64,000 bases of DNA from an uncultured bacterium (GTDB taxonomy: Bacteria > Bacteroidota > Bacteroidia > Chitinophagales > Chitinophagaceae). The stretch lies in assembly GCA_903920455.1 (NCBI GenBank), contig CAIXLY010000003.1:62001-126000 (forward strand), in the 5' to 3' direction. The notes below the pieces were generated by a model. The model ran no database searches and was not told the origin of the DNA. It saw only the letters and a program-made list of their open reading frames with translations. Within the stretch, counting starts at the first letter, position 1, and every line of letters starts with the position of its first letter. Of the stretch, positions 23,284 through 33,108 are shown in pieces. Both the position numbers and the translations under genes were made by a program.

Positions 23284-24354
23284 TCAAGGACGCTGACCCA
23301 TTTGATGCATGAACCTAACATGTGAAGCAATTGCGGATCTCGTGCTGGGAAAATAGTTATAATACAGGTCAAACTTTTCGCAGGTCTCTCTAACAATCTT
23401 GCTTATTTCAGGATAATGAATATGACTGATTCTTGGGAAAAGGTGATGCTCGATTTGGTAGTTTAATCCTCCAGCAAACCAGGTCATTACTTTGTTTGTA
23501 AAAGCAAAGTTGGCCGTGGTCTTCACTTGATGGATAGCCCACTCATTCTCTATTTTTACAGGATCAACACCTGCAGCTTCAAATTCTGCATGCTCTACAA
23601 CGTGAGCCAATTGAAATACAATAGCCACAGTCAGTCCGAGCGTAAACTGACTGATAACAAATCCAATCAGCCATCCCTGCCATCCAAGCATCAATAGAGG
23701 AATAATAATATAAAAACCAATGAAAAATAATTTACCAGCCCAAAAGATAATGTGCTCTTTTAAATCCATTGGTTTTAGTGCAGTAGTATGAATTTTTTTT
23801 GAGAAGTATTTTGAGTAATCCATCAAAAACATGAACAAGGATGTAAAACCATAGAGCATGAACATATATACACTTTGGTATTTGTGCATCGGCTTCCATG
23901 GTTGAGTTGAACACTGACGCATGAAAGGCATGTTGTTGATGTCATCATCAACCCCGTCTATATTAGTATAGGTATGATGAATAATATTGTGCTTGAGTTT
24001 CCAAAGGAAGGCATTGCCTCCAAGAAAGTTATTCGTTAGTCCAAGTACCTCATTCACCCATCCTTTAGTAGAAAAACTTCCATGACAGGCATCATGCATG
24101 ATATTAAACCCGATGGCGGCCATGTTCAATCCAAAAAGAACCCAGAGAAAAGAAGACAAGGCCCAATGCATGTTCACGAACATAAGCACACCATACAACG
24201 CAAGAGCTCCAGGGAGGAGAATGGCTGTTTTGCCATAAAGTTTCCAATTGCCGGTTCTTTTCAGTCCGTTGCGCTCAAAATAAGCGTCGACTTCAGACTT
24301 CAATGCATTGAAAAAAACCTTGTTCGTGTTGTTGAACGATACTTTGTATGCCAT
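23284..24354 (-). CDS. Membrane fatty acid desaturase (acyl-CoA/acyl-lipid, front-end-like)
   Basis: This 356-residue integral membrane di-iron enzyme introduces double bonds into fatty acyl chains. The three histidine boxes are HDACHG, HNIIHHTYTN and QIEHHLFPRISH. The last has Gln instead of His at its first position, as in linoleoyl-CoA and front-end desaturases. Four hydrophobic segments surround them. No cytochrome b5 domain is fused. Adjusting membrane fluidity is the likely role. It converges on the gldB-like gene with a 20-nt gap. The ATG at 24354 gives MAYKVSFNNTNKVFFNALK, typical for the family. Confidence 0.92.
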   Translation of the reverse strand: MAYKVSFNNTNKVFFNALKSEVDAYFERNGLKRTGNWKLYGKTAILLPGALALYGVLMFVNMHWALSSFLWVLFGLNMAAIGFNIMHDACHGSFSTKGWVNEVLGLTNNFLGGNAFLWKLKHNIIHHTYTNIDGVDDDINNMPFMRQCSTQPWKPMHKYQSVYMFMLYGFTSLFMFLMDYSKYFSKKIHTTALKPMDLKEHIIFWAGKLFFIGFYIIIPLLMLGWQGWLIGFVISQFTLGLTVAIVFQLAHVVEHAEFEAAGVDPVKIENEWAIHQVKTTANFAFTNKVMTWFAGGLNYQIEHHLFPRISHIHYPEISKIVRETCEKFDLYYNYFPSTRSAIASHVRFMHQMGQRP

Positions 24355-24423
24355 GGCTAATCAGTTGCCTAAAATTTGTAATAAAGACTAAAGTAAAATT
24401 AATGCATGTTGGAGAAAGATCCG

Positions 24424-24813
24424 TCAATTTCTTTTAAAGGGAGCCTCCATTTGGAAAACTGGAATCTTGACCTCAAATTTTGCTTTTGTATGTACATTCT
24501 CCATCAGGTAAGTACCATACATTTGACCGAGTTCAGATTTTAGGTTGCACCCTGAAATGTACTGATATTGCTGGGCTGGGGCAATAATGGGCTGGACACC
24601 AATAACACCCTCTCCCTCAACTTCACGTTGCTCAGAATTGCTGTCATGAATATGCCAATGTCTTCTTAGCAATTGAACAGGAAAGCTGTTGTTATTTTCG
24701 ATAATAATTCGATAAGCAAACATGAATTCGCCTTGGACTGGATTAGAATAATCCGCCTGATAGAATTGCTCAACACTTATCCTTACACCGTCAGTTACAA
24801 TTGATTCCATCAT
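24424..24813 (-). CDS. apaG: Co2+/Mg2+ efflux protein ApaG
   Basis: ApaG is a small fibronectin-III-like protein of about 125 residues. Its name comes from a Salmonella phenotype and its biochemical role is not settled. The sequence shows the whole family pattern: VTDGVRISVEQFYQADYSNP, then FMFAYRIIIEN and QLLRRHWHIHDS, then VEGEGVIGVQPIIAPAQQYQ with the conserved GxGxxGxxP. I start at the ATG pair 24813/24810 (MMESIVTDG). A longer frame from a TTG at 24828 would begin inside a consensus -7 box and is rejected. It stands between the desaturase gene (70 nt downstream) and the divergent DUF1080 gene. Confidence 0.93.
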   Translation of the reverse strand: MMESIVTDGVRISVEQFYQADYSNPVQGEFMFAYRIIIENNNSFPVQLLRRHWHIHDSNSEQREVEGEGVIGVQPIIAPAQQYQYISGCNLKSELGQMYGTYLMENVHTKAKFEVKIPVFQMEAPFKRN

Positions 24814-24825
24814 CAATGGTTTTTT

Positions 24826-24833
24826 CAAATATA
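24826..24833 (-). promoter_or_regulatory. Putative -7 box (TATATTTG) for apaG
   Basis: The minus-strand TATATTTG matches TAnnTTTG and predicts an RNA start about 6-8 nt before the ATG at 24813. It overlaps the alternative upstream TTG codon. Confidence 0.5.
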
Positions 24834-24961
24834 AAAATTAATCACAATGTCTTGGTTTTTTGTTGACCCCAATTGCCCAGATTAAGGAAATTTCACAATA
24901 ATTAGTACCTTGTTTTACCTAATAAGATTCTTTTCTTAACCCCTTGAACAAGTAAAGCAGC

Positions 24962-25702
24962 ATGAAAAAGTACGTATCCCTTCTCTTAGCACTAACAGCA
25001 ACCTGTTTAATTAACGCGCAAAGCAGATCTGGGGATCCAGCACTTTCTGAGGTGTGGACGCCTGTTCCAACAATTATTAAACCAGGAAAAACCGCATCTG
25101 AAGCTCCTTCAGATGCAATTGTAATATTTAATGGCAGTGACCTGTCTTCATTTGCTGGTGAGCAAGGTAAGAAAGCGGAGTGGAGCATTGATGGTGGGGC
25201 AATGACTGTAAAGCCCGGGTCAGGACCGATATTTACCAAACAAGAATTTGGAGATTGTCAGCTACACATTGAATGGAGAACGCCATCAGTCGTAAAAGGT
25301 GAAGGACAGGGCAGGGGCAACAGTGGAATTTTTCTGATGGGGAGATATGAACTTCAGGTGCTTGACAATTATAAAAATGTTACCTATTCAAACGGCCAAG
25401 CAGGTAGCATTTACAAACAACTGATTCCACTTGTGAATGCATGCAGACAACCAGGTGAATGGCAGACCTATGATGTGATATTCACTGCTCCAAGATTTTC
25501 CAGCAACGGCAGACTTGAATCTCCTGCTAGAATTACAGTAATCCACAATGGCGTATTGGTACAAAATAACTCAACCCTTTTGGGCGCAACGGAATATATC
25601 GGGATACCCGAATACAGGGTTCACAAAAGCAAAGAACCTATTATGTTGCAAGACCATGGCGACTTAGTAAGTTTTAGAAATATCTGGATTAGAGAACTCT
25701 AG
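24962..25702 (+). CDS. Secreted DUF1080 family protein (3-keto-disaccharide hydrolase fold)
   Basis: A 246-residue protein begins with a signal peptide (MKKYVSLLLALTATCLINAQ). The mature part is one DUF1080 domain: AIVIFNGSDLSSFAGEQG, then WSIDGGAMTVKPGSG, then GNSGIFLMGRYELQVLDNYK, the best-conserved block with Asn-Ser-Gly. The fold is a concanavalin-like beta sandwich, and some members hydrolyse 3-keto-glucosides. No sugar-oxidising or SusCD-like gene is beside it, so the substrate is unknown. It is divergent from apaG, and its last 14 bp overlap the end of mfd on the other strand. Confidence 0.87.
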   Translation: MKKYVSLLLALTATCLINAQSRSGDPALSEVWTPVPTIIKPGKTASEAPSDAIVIFNGSDLSSFAGEQGKKAEWSIDGGAMTVKPGSGPIFTKQEFGDCQLHIEWRTPSVVKGEGQGRGNSGIFLMGRYELQVLDNYKNVTYSNGQAGSIYKQLIPLVNACRQPGEWQTYDVIFTAPRFSSNGRLESPARITVIHNGVLVQNNSTLLGATEYIGIPEYRVHKSKEPIMLQDHGDLVSFRNIWIREL

Positions 25703-28700
25703 TTGAAGCAGGAACAACAGCAGCATTTACAGTTGCAGTGAATTCTTCTAGTACAGATTGCAGCTGATGCATATTGTCAATATGTTCTGTAATCAGCATA
25801 AAGTTTTTACCAACTTGTTTGAGGTGGCTCTTGTTGGTCTTGGTTTGAATATGCAGCAGAATTGAGTTGAATATGGCTGAAGTGAAATAAGGAGATTCTG
25901 GATTGTTAACAAAATAACACCTCAGTGTCTTTTGCTTGAGCGTTATCCTTTCAAAGCCTAGGGCTACGGCAATTTTTCTGCACCTTACTGTAGTAAAAAG
26001 ATCCTCGACACAGTCTGGGATAGGGCCAAATCTGTCTTTCATTTCATCATGGAAATGTACAAGTTCCTCTTCATCTCTGCAATTGTCTAACCGGGTGTAT
26101 AACAGAAGTCGTTCTGCAATCTGATCAACATAATGATCAGGAATCAAGATCTCCAAGTCAGTATCCACTGTACAATCTTGAACAAAATCATCTTGCTTAC
26201 TGATCTCGTCCTTGAATACCTCACGGAATGCCGTGCGTTTTAATTCCCTGATGGCTTCGTCAAGAATTTTCTGGTACATTTCAAAGCCAATCTCAATCAT
26301 GAATCCACTTTGTTCTCCTCCCAACATATTTCCTGCACCACGAATATCTAAGTCGCGCATTGCAATTTGAAAACCACTTCCCAATTCTGAATGTTGCTCC
26401 AATGTCTGCAAACGCTTGCGTGAATCACTTGGCAAAGTGCTCATCGGAGGAGCTAGTAAATAACAGAACGCTTTTCGATTGCTCCGGCCTACCCTTCCCC
26501 TTAATTGATGCAAGTCGCTCATGCCAAACTGATGGGCATTGTTTACAATAATGGTATTAACATTAGGAATATCAACACCGCTCTCAACAATGTTGGTGCA
26601 CACAAGCACATCGTATTTCTTTTGAATGAAGTCGAAAATTCTTTCCTCAAGTTCGTGTCCTTCTAGTTGCCCATGGGCAAAGCCAACACTAAGATCTGGA
26701 CAAAGACTTCTGATGAGTTGTGCCATTTCAGGCAATCCATTCACCCTGTTATGAATAAAGAATACCTGTCCGCCTCTTTCAGTTTCAAAATATAATGCAT
26801 CCCTAATCACATCTTCACTAAATACCAATACCTCTGTTTGAATAGGCTGTCTGTTTGGAGGTGGTGTGTTGATGATGCTAAGGTCTCTTGCCCCCATTAA
26901 ACTGAACTGCAATGTCCTTGGAATTGGAGTAGCGGTTAGCGTGAGGCAGTCAACATTTGTTTTTAAGGTCTTGATTTTTTCCTTGTGCGCGACACCAAAC
27001 TTTTGTTCTTCGTCAATAACCAATAAACCCAAGTCTTTGAATTTCATATCTTTTGCCAACAGACCGTGGGTGCCAATCACAATATCAATTTTACCTTCCT
27101 CTAATTTCTGTAGGATTTCCTTTTTTTCTTTTGCCGACTTAAACCTGTTGATAAAATCAATGTTTACAGGAAAATCCTTGAGCCTATCACTAAATGTTTT
27201 ATAGTGCTGATAAGCCAAAATGGTAGTAGGAACCAGAATAGCAGCCTGTCGCCCATCAATGCAGGTCTTGAAGGCAGCCCTGATGGCAACTTCAGTTTTT
27301 CCAAAACCCACATCGCCGCAAACCAAGCGATCCATTGGGTGTACACTCTCCATATCTTTTTTCACATCCGTTATTGCCTTACTTTGGTCAGGAGTATCTT
27401 CATACATGAAAGATGCCTCAAGCTCGGTTTGCATGTAGTTGTCTGGACTGTGCTGAAACCCTTGCTGTGATTTTCTATCAGCATAGAGCTTGATCAGATC
27501 AAATGCAATTTCCTTTACACGTCCCTTGGTTTTTTCTTTCAATTTTACCCAAGCGTCACTTCCAAGTTTATTTACCTTAGGCACATGTCCTTCCTTGCCA
27601 GTATATTTTGAGATCTTATGAAGGGAATTAATATTAACGTACAGAATGTCATTATCACGATACACGATACGAACAGCTTCCTGCGTATGCCCGCCCTGTT
27701 GAACTTTTTGTAGTCCACTGAACACCCCTACTCCATGATCAATATGCACAACAAAATCTCCAGGCTGAAGTTCTTTCAAGGCCCTGAGCGTAATGGCCTT
27801 GCTCTTGTTGTAAGCTTGCTTTATTTTGTACTTGTGGTAACGCTGGAAGATTTGATGGTCTGTGTAAACCACAACTCCCCTTTCTTTGTCAATAAACCCC
27901 TGATGAATTGCAGTGGGTACTGGAACAAATGAAATTTCAGCTTTAAGATCAGAAAAAATTGAATACAGCCTCTCCAGCTGTTTAGGATTTTCTGCAAAAA
28001 TATAAATCTGGTGCTTGGCCAGTTCGTGTGCTTTAAGATCTTTTATCAGCAATTCAAACTGCCTATTGAATGCGGGCTGGGGCGCGATATCAAAATCAAA
28101 TGCATGATTTACGTCATCCAGCGTTGAAGAAGATCCCATCTCAACAATGGTGCGACCACTAAGGTCAATTAGCAATTGATCTGTGGTGGTAAAGCCATCA
28201 GGATTGGGCTCTTTGATCTTTTCTTCAGTTTCCTTTTGATCACCTTTAGACTGATCTTTTTGACTCAAATACAACATGAAATTGTCTTCATGATCACGGT
28301 ACCGATCAATAAACATTTGCCAGTGGGCATTATATACAATGGTGTTTTTCGGCAGGAGCTTAAACAGGTCTACCTTCTCTGCATCTTGATAATCTTCATC
28401 AGCATTGGGAATGATATTAACTTGCAACAACTTTCGCTCACTCAACTGAGTCTCTGGATCGAAAATTCTGATAGAATCTACTTCCTGACCAAACAGTTCT
28501 ACCCGATATGGTTTTTCGTTGCCAAAAGAGTAGATATCAAAGATCCCGCCCCGCATGGCAAACTGCCCGGGTTCATAGACAAAGTCTGTCCGCTCGAACC
28601 CATAACCAACCAACCTTTCCATCAGCAACTCGGTATCCAGCATGTCATTCACCTTAATGGAAATAATATGGGTTGAGAGGGACTGGGCACTGGCTACCTT

Positions 28701-29102
28701 TTCCATCAACGCTTCTGGATAAGTAACTATAATTTTCCGATTCCCCCCAGAAGCAATTCTTGTCAGCGCCTCAGTCCTCAGCATTACGTGGCTGCTGCTT
28801 TGTATCCTAAAGTTTTTATCTGTTTTAAAAGAGGAAGGGAAGTAAAATAAATCGATTGGATTAATGAGCTGTTCTAGGTTGTTGTGAAAATATGCCGCTT
28901 CTTCAGCATCTTCAAGTACAAAAAGATGGTTGGAAGTCTGTAATTCAGGGCGTTGATAAAGGGCAGCAAACAACAGAGAAGAAAAGCTTCCTGAAAGCTT
29001 GGTACAAGAGATTCGTTGAGGTGTGGGCAATAGGGTAGCTGCCGCAATTTCTGAAATGCGGGGGGATTGAGCATAGTATTCTAAAAGAAACTGCAAATTC
29101 AT
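25689..29102 (-). CDS. mfd: Transcription-repair coupling factor
   Basis: Mfd is a DNA translocase that removes RNA polymerase stalled at lesions and recruits UvrA. The 1,137-residue length is normal. It has the UvrB-like N-terminal region, then the RNA-polymerase-interacting part (GDFVVHIDHGVGVFSGLQ). The SF2 motor follows with Walker A CGDVGFGKTEVA near residue 595, DEEQKFGV near 697, TATPIPRTLQFSLMGARDLS, and the TRG block LHQLRGRVGRSNRKAFCYLL. A C-terminal D7-type domain is present. It overlaps the DUF1080 gene tail to tail by 14 bp. A TATCTTTG box sits just upstream of its ATG. Confidence 0.97.
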   Translation of the reverse strand: MNLQFLLEYYAQSPRISEIAAATLLPTPQRISCTKLSGSFSSLLFAALYQRPELQTSNHLFVLEDAEEAAYFHNNLEQLINPIDLFYFPSSFKTDKNFRIQSSSHVMLRTEALTRIASGGNRKIIVTYPEALMEKVASAQSLSTHIISIKVNDMLDTELLMERLVGYGFERTDFVYEPGQFAMRGGIFDIYSFGNEKPYRVELFGQEVDSIRIFDPETQLSERKLLQVNIIPNADEDYQDAEKVDLFKLLPKNTIVYNAHWQMFIDRYRDHEDNFMLYLSQKDQSKGDQKETEEKIKEPNPDGFTTTDQLLIDLSGRTIVEMGSSSTLDDVNHAFDFDIAPQPAFNRQFELLIKDLKAHELAKHQIYIFAENPKQLERLYSIFSDLKAEISFVPVPTAIHQGFIDKERGVVVYTDHQIFQRYHKYKIKQAYNKSKAITLRALKELQPGDFVVHIDHGVGVFSGLQKVQQGGHTQEAVRIVYRDNDILYVNINSLHKISKYTGKEGHVPKVNKLGSDAWVKLKEKTKGRVKEIAFDLIKLYADRKSQQGFQHSPDNYMQTELEASFMYEDTPDQSKAITDVKKDMESVHPMDRLVCGDVGFGKTEVAIRAAFKTCIDGRQAAILVPTTILAYQHYKTFSDRLKDFPVNIDFINRFKSAKEKKEILQKLEEGKIDIVIGTHGLLAKDMKFKDLGLLVIDEEQKFGVAHKEKIKTLKTNVDCLTLTATPIPRTLQFSLMGARDLSIINTPPPNRQPIQTEVLVFSEDVIRDALYFETERGGQVFFIHNRVNGLPEMAQLIRSLCPDLSVGFAHGQLEGHELEERIFDFIQKKYDVLVCTNIVESGVDIPNVNTIIVNNAHQFGMSDLHQLRGRVGRSNRKAFCYLLAPPMSTLPSDSRKRLQTLEQHSELGSGFQIAMRDLDIRGAGNMLGGEQSGFMIEIGFEMYQKILDEAIRELKRTAFREVFKDEISKQDDFVQDCTVDTDLEILIPDHYVDQIAERLLLYTRLDNCRDEEELVHFHDEMKDRFGPIPDCVEDLFTTVRCRKIAVALGFERITLKQKTLRCYFVNNPESPYFTSAIFNSILLHIQTKTNKSHLKQVGKNFMLITEHIDNMHQLQSVLEEFTATVNAAVVPASTRVL

Positions 29103-29118
29103 GCCTTCACAAGAGATG

Positions 29119-29126
29119 CAAAGATA
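29119..29126 (-). promoter_or_regulatory. Putative -7 box (TATCTTTG) for mfd
   Basis: TATCTTTG on the minus strand matches TAnnTTTG and is followed by GCATCTC. It predicts a leader of about 11-13 nt before the ATG at 29102. No clear -33 TTG is at the right distance. Confidence 0.5.
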
Positions 29127-29310
29127 CGATTAAAGCATTAGTAACTAGGCTAGTATTCAACAGCTCTCCCTAGAAATCCTTGGATGTTGGACAGCCAGCA
29201 GGCTGGCGGATGAATTATTATTCAATCAATGTGAACTCTATAGTTTTAATAACGTTTTATATATACCGGTCTGTAAAATTGACTAAATTGCTAATACTCA
29301 CAAGACGTAT

Positions 29311-32310
29311 ATGATTTCAAAAAAGGTATGGTTGATTGCTGTGCTATCTGTTTCCCTTGCAGGTGCACTATTGCTGAAAAGGGAATCCGAGGCAAATGAT
29401 TTGTCTGAAAGACTGCTCGTTTTTTCTGAAGAAGGTGATGAATTGGAAAATGAAAACTCAATCGAACGTGCAAAATACGAATGGCTGATTAGCATGGACC
29501 CAAAGACCGGTAAGATTCCTGATGGAATAAGGGCAAAGGAAATGGCATGGGCCAAAAAAATGCCTTACCGTAAAAATGGCTTATTTAACAGCAATCAGTC
29601 AAGCACTTTGCTTAACAGCACCCAATCTGACAATTTCCTTTTCAGCAGCCAATCCAACAATGTGCTGAGCAGCCTCGAGGTGAGCAATGCCTATACCGCC
29701 GCAGGCCCATCGCAGAGGGGCGGCAGAACAAGAACGGTGGTTTTTGATAAAAGATACAACGGAACCACAAATAAGGTTATCCTCGCTGGAGGAGTCACTG
29801 GCGGAATTTTTAGAAGTCTTGATGGAGGCGTTACCTGGAAGTTTGTGCATCCAGCCAATGAAATCAGAAGCGTATCCTCTATCGCACAAGATACCAGAGC
29901 AGGAAAAGAAGATACTTGGTATGCTGGCACGGGAGAGCCGATTGGAGCTTCTGCATCCTACCCCAATGCGTTTGTTTTTGGAAACGGAATGTTCAAGTCG
30001 GTTGACAACGGTATCACCTGGACCAAATTACAATCTACAAAGATTGATGCAGTAAATAATAATGCACTCAGTTCTGAATGGAGCTTTGTTCACAAAGTAG
30101 CCGTTCATCCCACCACTGGTGATGTATACGCAGCGGTGCACAGAAGAATTTTTCGCTCAACCGATGAAGGAATATCTTGGACCCAGGTATTTGGGGGCAG
30201 TACTCCAGCAACTGGAGATGAGGGGATTGCAGATATTCTCATCAATAATGCCGGCTCTAAAATATTTGTTGCCATGACTGGCAGAAATGAGGATAGATCC
30301 TTGGTGGGAATATTTAGCTCGACTACTGGCGACCTAAACACCTTCAACAGAATAGCAGGTGGAGTAGCAAATGCTGCGGATTCTGTAGCTGGTTGGAGGG
30401 CCTACGATAACTCCACTACACAATCAGGCATGTACTCAGGAGGATGGGGAAGAATCGTTTTAGCACTGGCTCCCTCCAATCAAAACCTGCTGTATGCCAT
30501 GGTTGAAAATGCAGAAAGTGCTCAAAATAATAAGCCCGAGGCAGATCTCTACAAATGTGATATGTCCACCCCGCCATTTACCTGGACCAGCCTCGGCCAA
30601 AACCTTGAAGCAACTAGAAAAGTTGCGGGGGAAACAGATTCCAAAAAATACATGGAATTACAAGGTGGCTACAATATGCTCCTTGCAATACACCCTACAA
30701 ACACTAACATTGTCATCGCTGGAGGCGTAAGTCTGTTTCGATCAACAGATGGATTCTCGACAAAGAATAATGTTACTTATATTGGAGGGCTATCCTCTAC
30801 TACCTTCACAGATCCAGACGAAGTAAGCCATGTTGATATCCATGGATTTGCATTCGATAAGTCAAATGATGACAGAATATTCATTGTCTCTGACGGAGGA
30901 ATTGCATCTATAAAGGATATTTCGCAAGCTACGCCAGAATGGGAAAAAAGAAATAACCAATATCAGAGCCTGCAGTATTATCATGTAGGCATTGATCCTA
31001 CGGTTGGCAGCCAAACTTATTTTGGTGGAGCTCAGGATAATTCTACAACGTTTAGAGATCCAACAGACATCATACCAATACCTAAGGTTGATCTTAACGA
31101 TCATCTGATTTTATTAGGGGGTGATGGATGCCAAGTGGGAATGAGCAAAAAAAATGGATCAGGTAATCAATACCTCTACTGTGCAGCCCAACAAGGACAG
31201 ATTTATAGACTCAGATTATTTGACTTCAATAGTTCCATTTTTACTAGAATAAAACCCAATAATTCAGGTGAGGGTGAATTCATCACCTATTTCCACCTTG
31301 ATCCAGACAACACTGAATACCTGTATTTCGCCATGGGCGATAGCTTATACAAAACTGGATCTGCATCAACGGTGAGTCCGAGCAACTGGACAGTAATGAG
31401 TGGGGTATCACAAGCAGTTACAGGAAGTATTTTCTCTCTAGAATCAACCAGGGGAAACTATACATCCAATAGCCACCTATTCATAGGAACTTCCCGAGGT
31501 AGGATATTTAGAATTAAGAATCCTCAATCCACTAACGCAAATACCCCTATGCCAGATGATATCACCCCTTCTCAAATGCCAGCAACAATATCTCAATATG
31601 GTGTGGTGGTAAAAGACATCTCAGTTAATCCGAGAAATCAAGATACACTCATGGCAGTCGTTTCTAACTACGGCACTGAAGGCAAAAGTATTTATTGGAC
31701 TGGCAACGCAACAGCACCGCAACCTACTTGGCAGGTTATCGATGGAAATATTGGACCATTTTCGATCAGGTCTTGCGAGATCATCGCAAAAACCACCGGT
31801 GTAGAATACTATATTGGCACCACTTCGGGGCTCTATAGCACCACTGCAATCAATGGATCAGGAACTACATGGCTTCATGAAGTTGGCACTCCAGGAGATC
31901 CATCCGAAATGCTAAATACTGCAATCGTTAATTCCTTGGCGCACAGGTGGGCTGACAATACCCTTGTGATAGGAACGCATGGCAATGGTATGTTTTCAGC
32001 TTCACTGGGAAACCCAATAACCATAACGACTGCAGTAACGAACCCGATCCGCAACAATACCGATTTTGTAAAATCGCTTTACCCCACAATCACAGATGAT
32101 ATTGTCCAATTCCAAATTGGCAACATGTACAGTGTAAAAAAATTAAGCATCGAAGTAGTGAGTCTCTCTGGAGCGATAGTGTATAAAAAAGAAACAGGAT
32201 ATCAGCACGGAACGATTCCTCTTGGCAACCTAGCTGCAGGTGCTTATGTGGTTACCATCACCAGCAACGACAGAAAATACCAGTACATAAAAAAGATCAT
32301 CAAACGCTAA
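29311..32310 (+). CDS. Secreted T9SS substrate with VPS10/BNR-type propeller
   Basis: This 999-residue exoprotein has an N-terminal hydrophobic signal (VWLIAVLSVSLAGALLL). After a charged segment comes an Asn/Ser/Gln-rich stretch of three imperfect 10-residue units at 91-121. From about residue 125 it has propeller-type repeats with Asp-box-like motifs (GGIFRSLDGGVTWKFVHP, GMFKSVDNGITWTKL, RIFRSTDEGISWTQV), as in sortilin/VPS10 and BNR families. The last 80 residues (SLYPTITDDIVQFQIGN to YQYIKKIIKR) are a type A T9SS C-terminal sorting domain. The protein should therefore cross the outer membrane by type IX secretion and be released or anchored. No catalytic site is obvious. Confidence 0.85.
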   Translation: MISKKVWLIAVLSVSLAGALLLKRESEANDLSERLLVFSEEGDELENENSIERAKYEWLISMDPKTGKIPDGIRAKEMAWAKKMPYRKNGLFNSNQSSTLLNSTQSDNFLFSSQSNNVLSSLEVSNAYTAAGPSQRGGRTRTVVFDKRYNGTTNKVILAGGVTGGIFRSLDGGVTWKFVHPANEIRSVSSIAQDTRAGKEDTWYAGTGEPIGASASYPNAFVFGNGMFKSVDNGITWTKLQSTKIDAVNNNALSSEWSFVHKVAVHPTTGDVYAAVHRRIFRSTDEGISWTQVFGGSTPATGDEGIADILINNAGSKIFVAMTGRNEDRSLVGIFSSTTGDLNTFNRIAGGVANAADSVAGWRAYDNSTTQSGMYSGGWGRIVLALAPSNQNLLYAMVENAESAQNNKPEADLYKCDMSTPPFTWTSLGQNLEATRKVAGETDSKKYMELQGGYNMLLAIHPTNTNIVIAGGVSLFRSTDGFSTKNNVTYIGGLSSTTFTDPDEVSHVDIHGFAFDKSNDDRIFIVSDGGIASIKDISQATPEWEKRNNQYQSLQYYHVGIDPTVGSQTYFGGAQDNSTTFRDPTDIIPIPKVDLNDHLILLGGDGCQVGMSKKNGSGNQYLYCAAQQGQIYRLRLFDFNSSIFTRIKPNNSGEGEFITYFHLDPDNTEYLYFAMGDSLYKTGSASTVSPSNWTVMSGVSQAVTGSIFSLESTRGNYTSNSHLFIGTSRGRIFRIKNPQSTNANTPMPDDITPSQMPATISQYGVVVKDISVNPRNQDTLMAVVSNYGTEGKSIYWTGNATAPQPTWQVIDGNIGPFSIRSCEIIAKTTGVEYYIGTTSGLYSTTAINGSGTTWLHEVGTPGDPSEMLNTAIVNSLAHRWADNTLVIGTHGNGMFSASLGNPITITTAVTNPIRNNTDFVKSLYPTITDDIVQFQIGNMYSVKKLSIEVVSLSGAIVYKKETGYQHGTIPLGNLAAGAYVVTITSNDRKYQYIKKIIKR

Positions 32311-32345
32311 CACAACAACCAGTGAACCCACTGGTTGTTTTTCTT

Positions 32346-33107
32346 ATGTTTATACTCAGCAAAATATTTTCGTTCTTTCTTAGTCCATTCATTTGGATTC
32401 TTGTGATCATGACGTATGCAATCGCAATTAACAATGATCAAAAAAGAAAAAGACTATTCTTGATATCAATACTGATGTTGTTGGTATTTTCAAACACCTG
32501 GCTTAGCAATGTCATACAATACCAGCTGCACGCAGCTCCAATGCGTATGCAAGCAAATGAGCGTTATGACCTTGGTATAGTTTTAGGAGGCATGACGAGT
32601 TATGACAGGGTGAATAAAGAAGGACATTTTAATATGTCTTCAGATCGATTTATCCAAGTTGCCTTACTCTATAAAAAAGGGTACATAAAAAAAATTATTG
32701 CTTCAGGTGGTCAAAACGGAATCTTCTTGGAAGATAATTTTAGAGAGGCAAATTTCATTGCGGAAAATCTAATTGCTCTTGGCGTCCCCTCATCAGATAT
32801 CATGATTGAAAACAAATCAAGAAACACGGTCGAAAACGCTGCCTTCTGTAAACAGCTCATTGATCAACATGGCGGCATTTCATCCAAGGCCGTTTTAATT
32901 ACCTCAGCATTTCATATCACAAGGGCTAAGGAAACATTTGAACAAGCAGGGATTCAAGTAAGGCCCTACCCCTGTGCATTTTCAATTCTACCTTCTGCAA
33001 CAATATTCACAGCCGCATCGCTACTCCCATCATCAGGTACATTAGATGGATGGGGAGGAATAATCAGGGAGATGCTCGGCAGGGTATACCTCCGTGTAAG
33101 AGGCTAG
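32346..33107 (+). CDS. DUF218/YdcF-ElyC family membrane protein
   Basis: A 253-residue protein has two hydrophobic segments at its N-terminus (residues 3-23 and 37-53), then a DUF218 domain. The conserved blocks are DLGIVLGGM, IASGGQNG, IENKSRNTVENA and ITSAFHITRAKETFEQAGI. Relatives include ElyC, SanA and YdcF, which are linked to envelope integrity and undecaprenyl-phosphate use, but the reaction is not known. I choose the ATG at 32346 (MFILSKIFSFFLSPF). A GTG at 32322 adds eight residues. It follows the T9SS protein by 35 nt and converges on glyS with a 1-nt gap. Confidence 0.85.
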   Translation: MFILSKIFSFFLSPFIWILVIMTYAIAINNDQKRKRLFLISILMLLVFSNTWLSNVIQYQLHAAPMRMQANERYDLGIVLGGMTSYDRVNKEGHFNMSSDRFIQVALLYKKGYIKKIIASGGQNGIFLEDNFREANFIAENLIALGVPSSDIMIENKSRNTVENAAFCKQLIDQHGGISSKAVLITSAFHITRAKETFEQAGIQVRPYPCAFSILPSATIFTAASLLPSSGTLDGWGGIIREMLGRVYLRVRG

Positions 33108-33108
33108 C

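Noticed and set aside
28176..28676. 166-codon plus-strand frame inside mfd
   Set aside because: Antisense shadow; no family resemblance, and mfd is intact across it.
29194..29207. GC-rich palindrome GCCAGCAGGCTGGC upstream of the T9SS exoprotein
   Set aside because: A 14-nt palindrome with too small a loop and no T-tract; it could be a protein site but there is nothing else to support a function.
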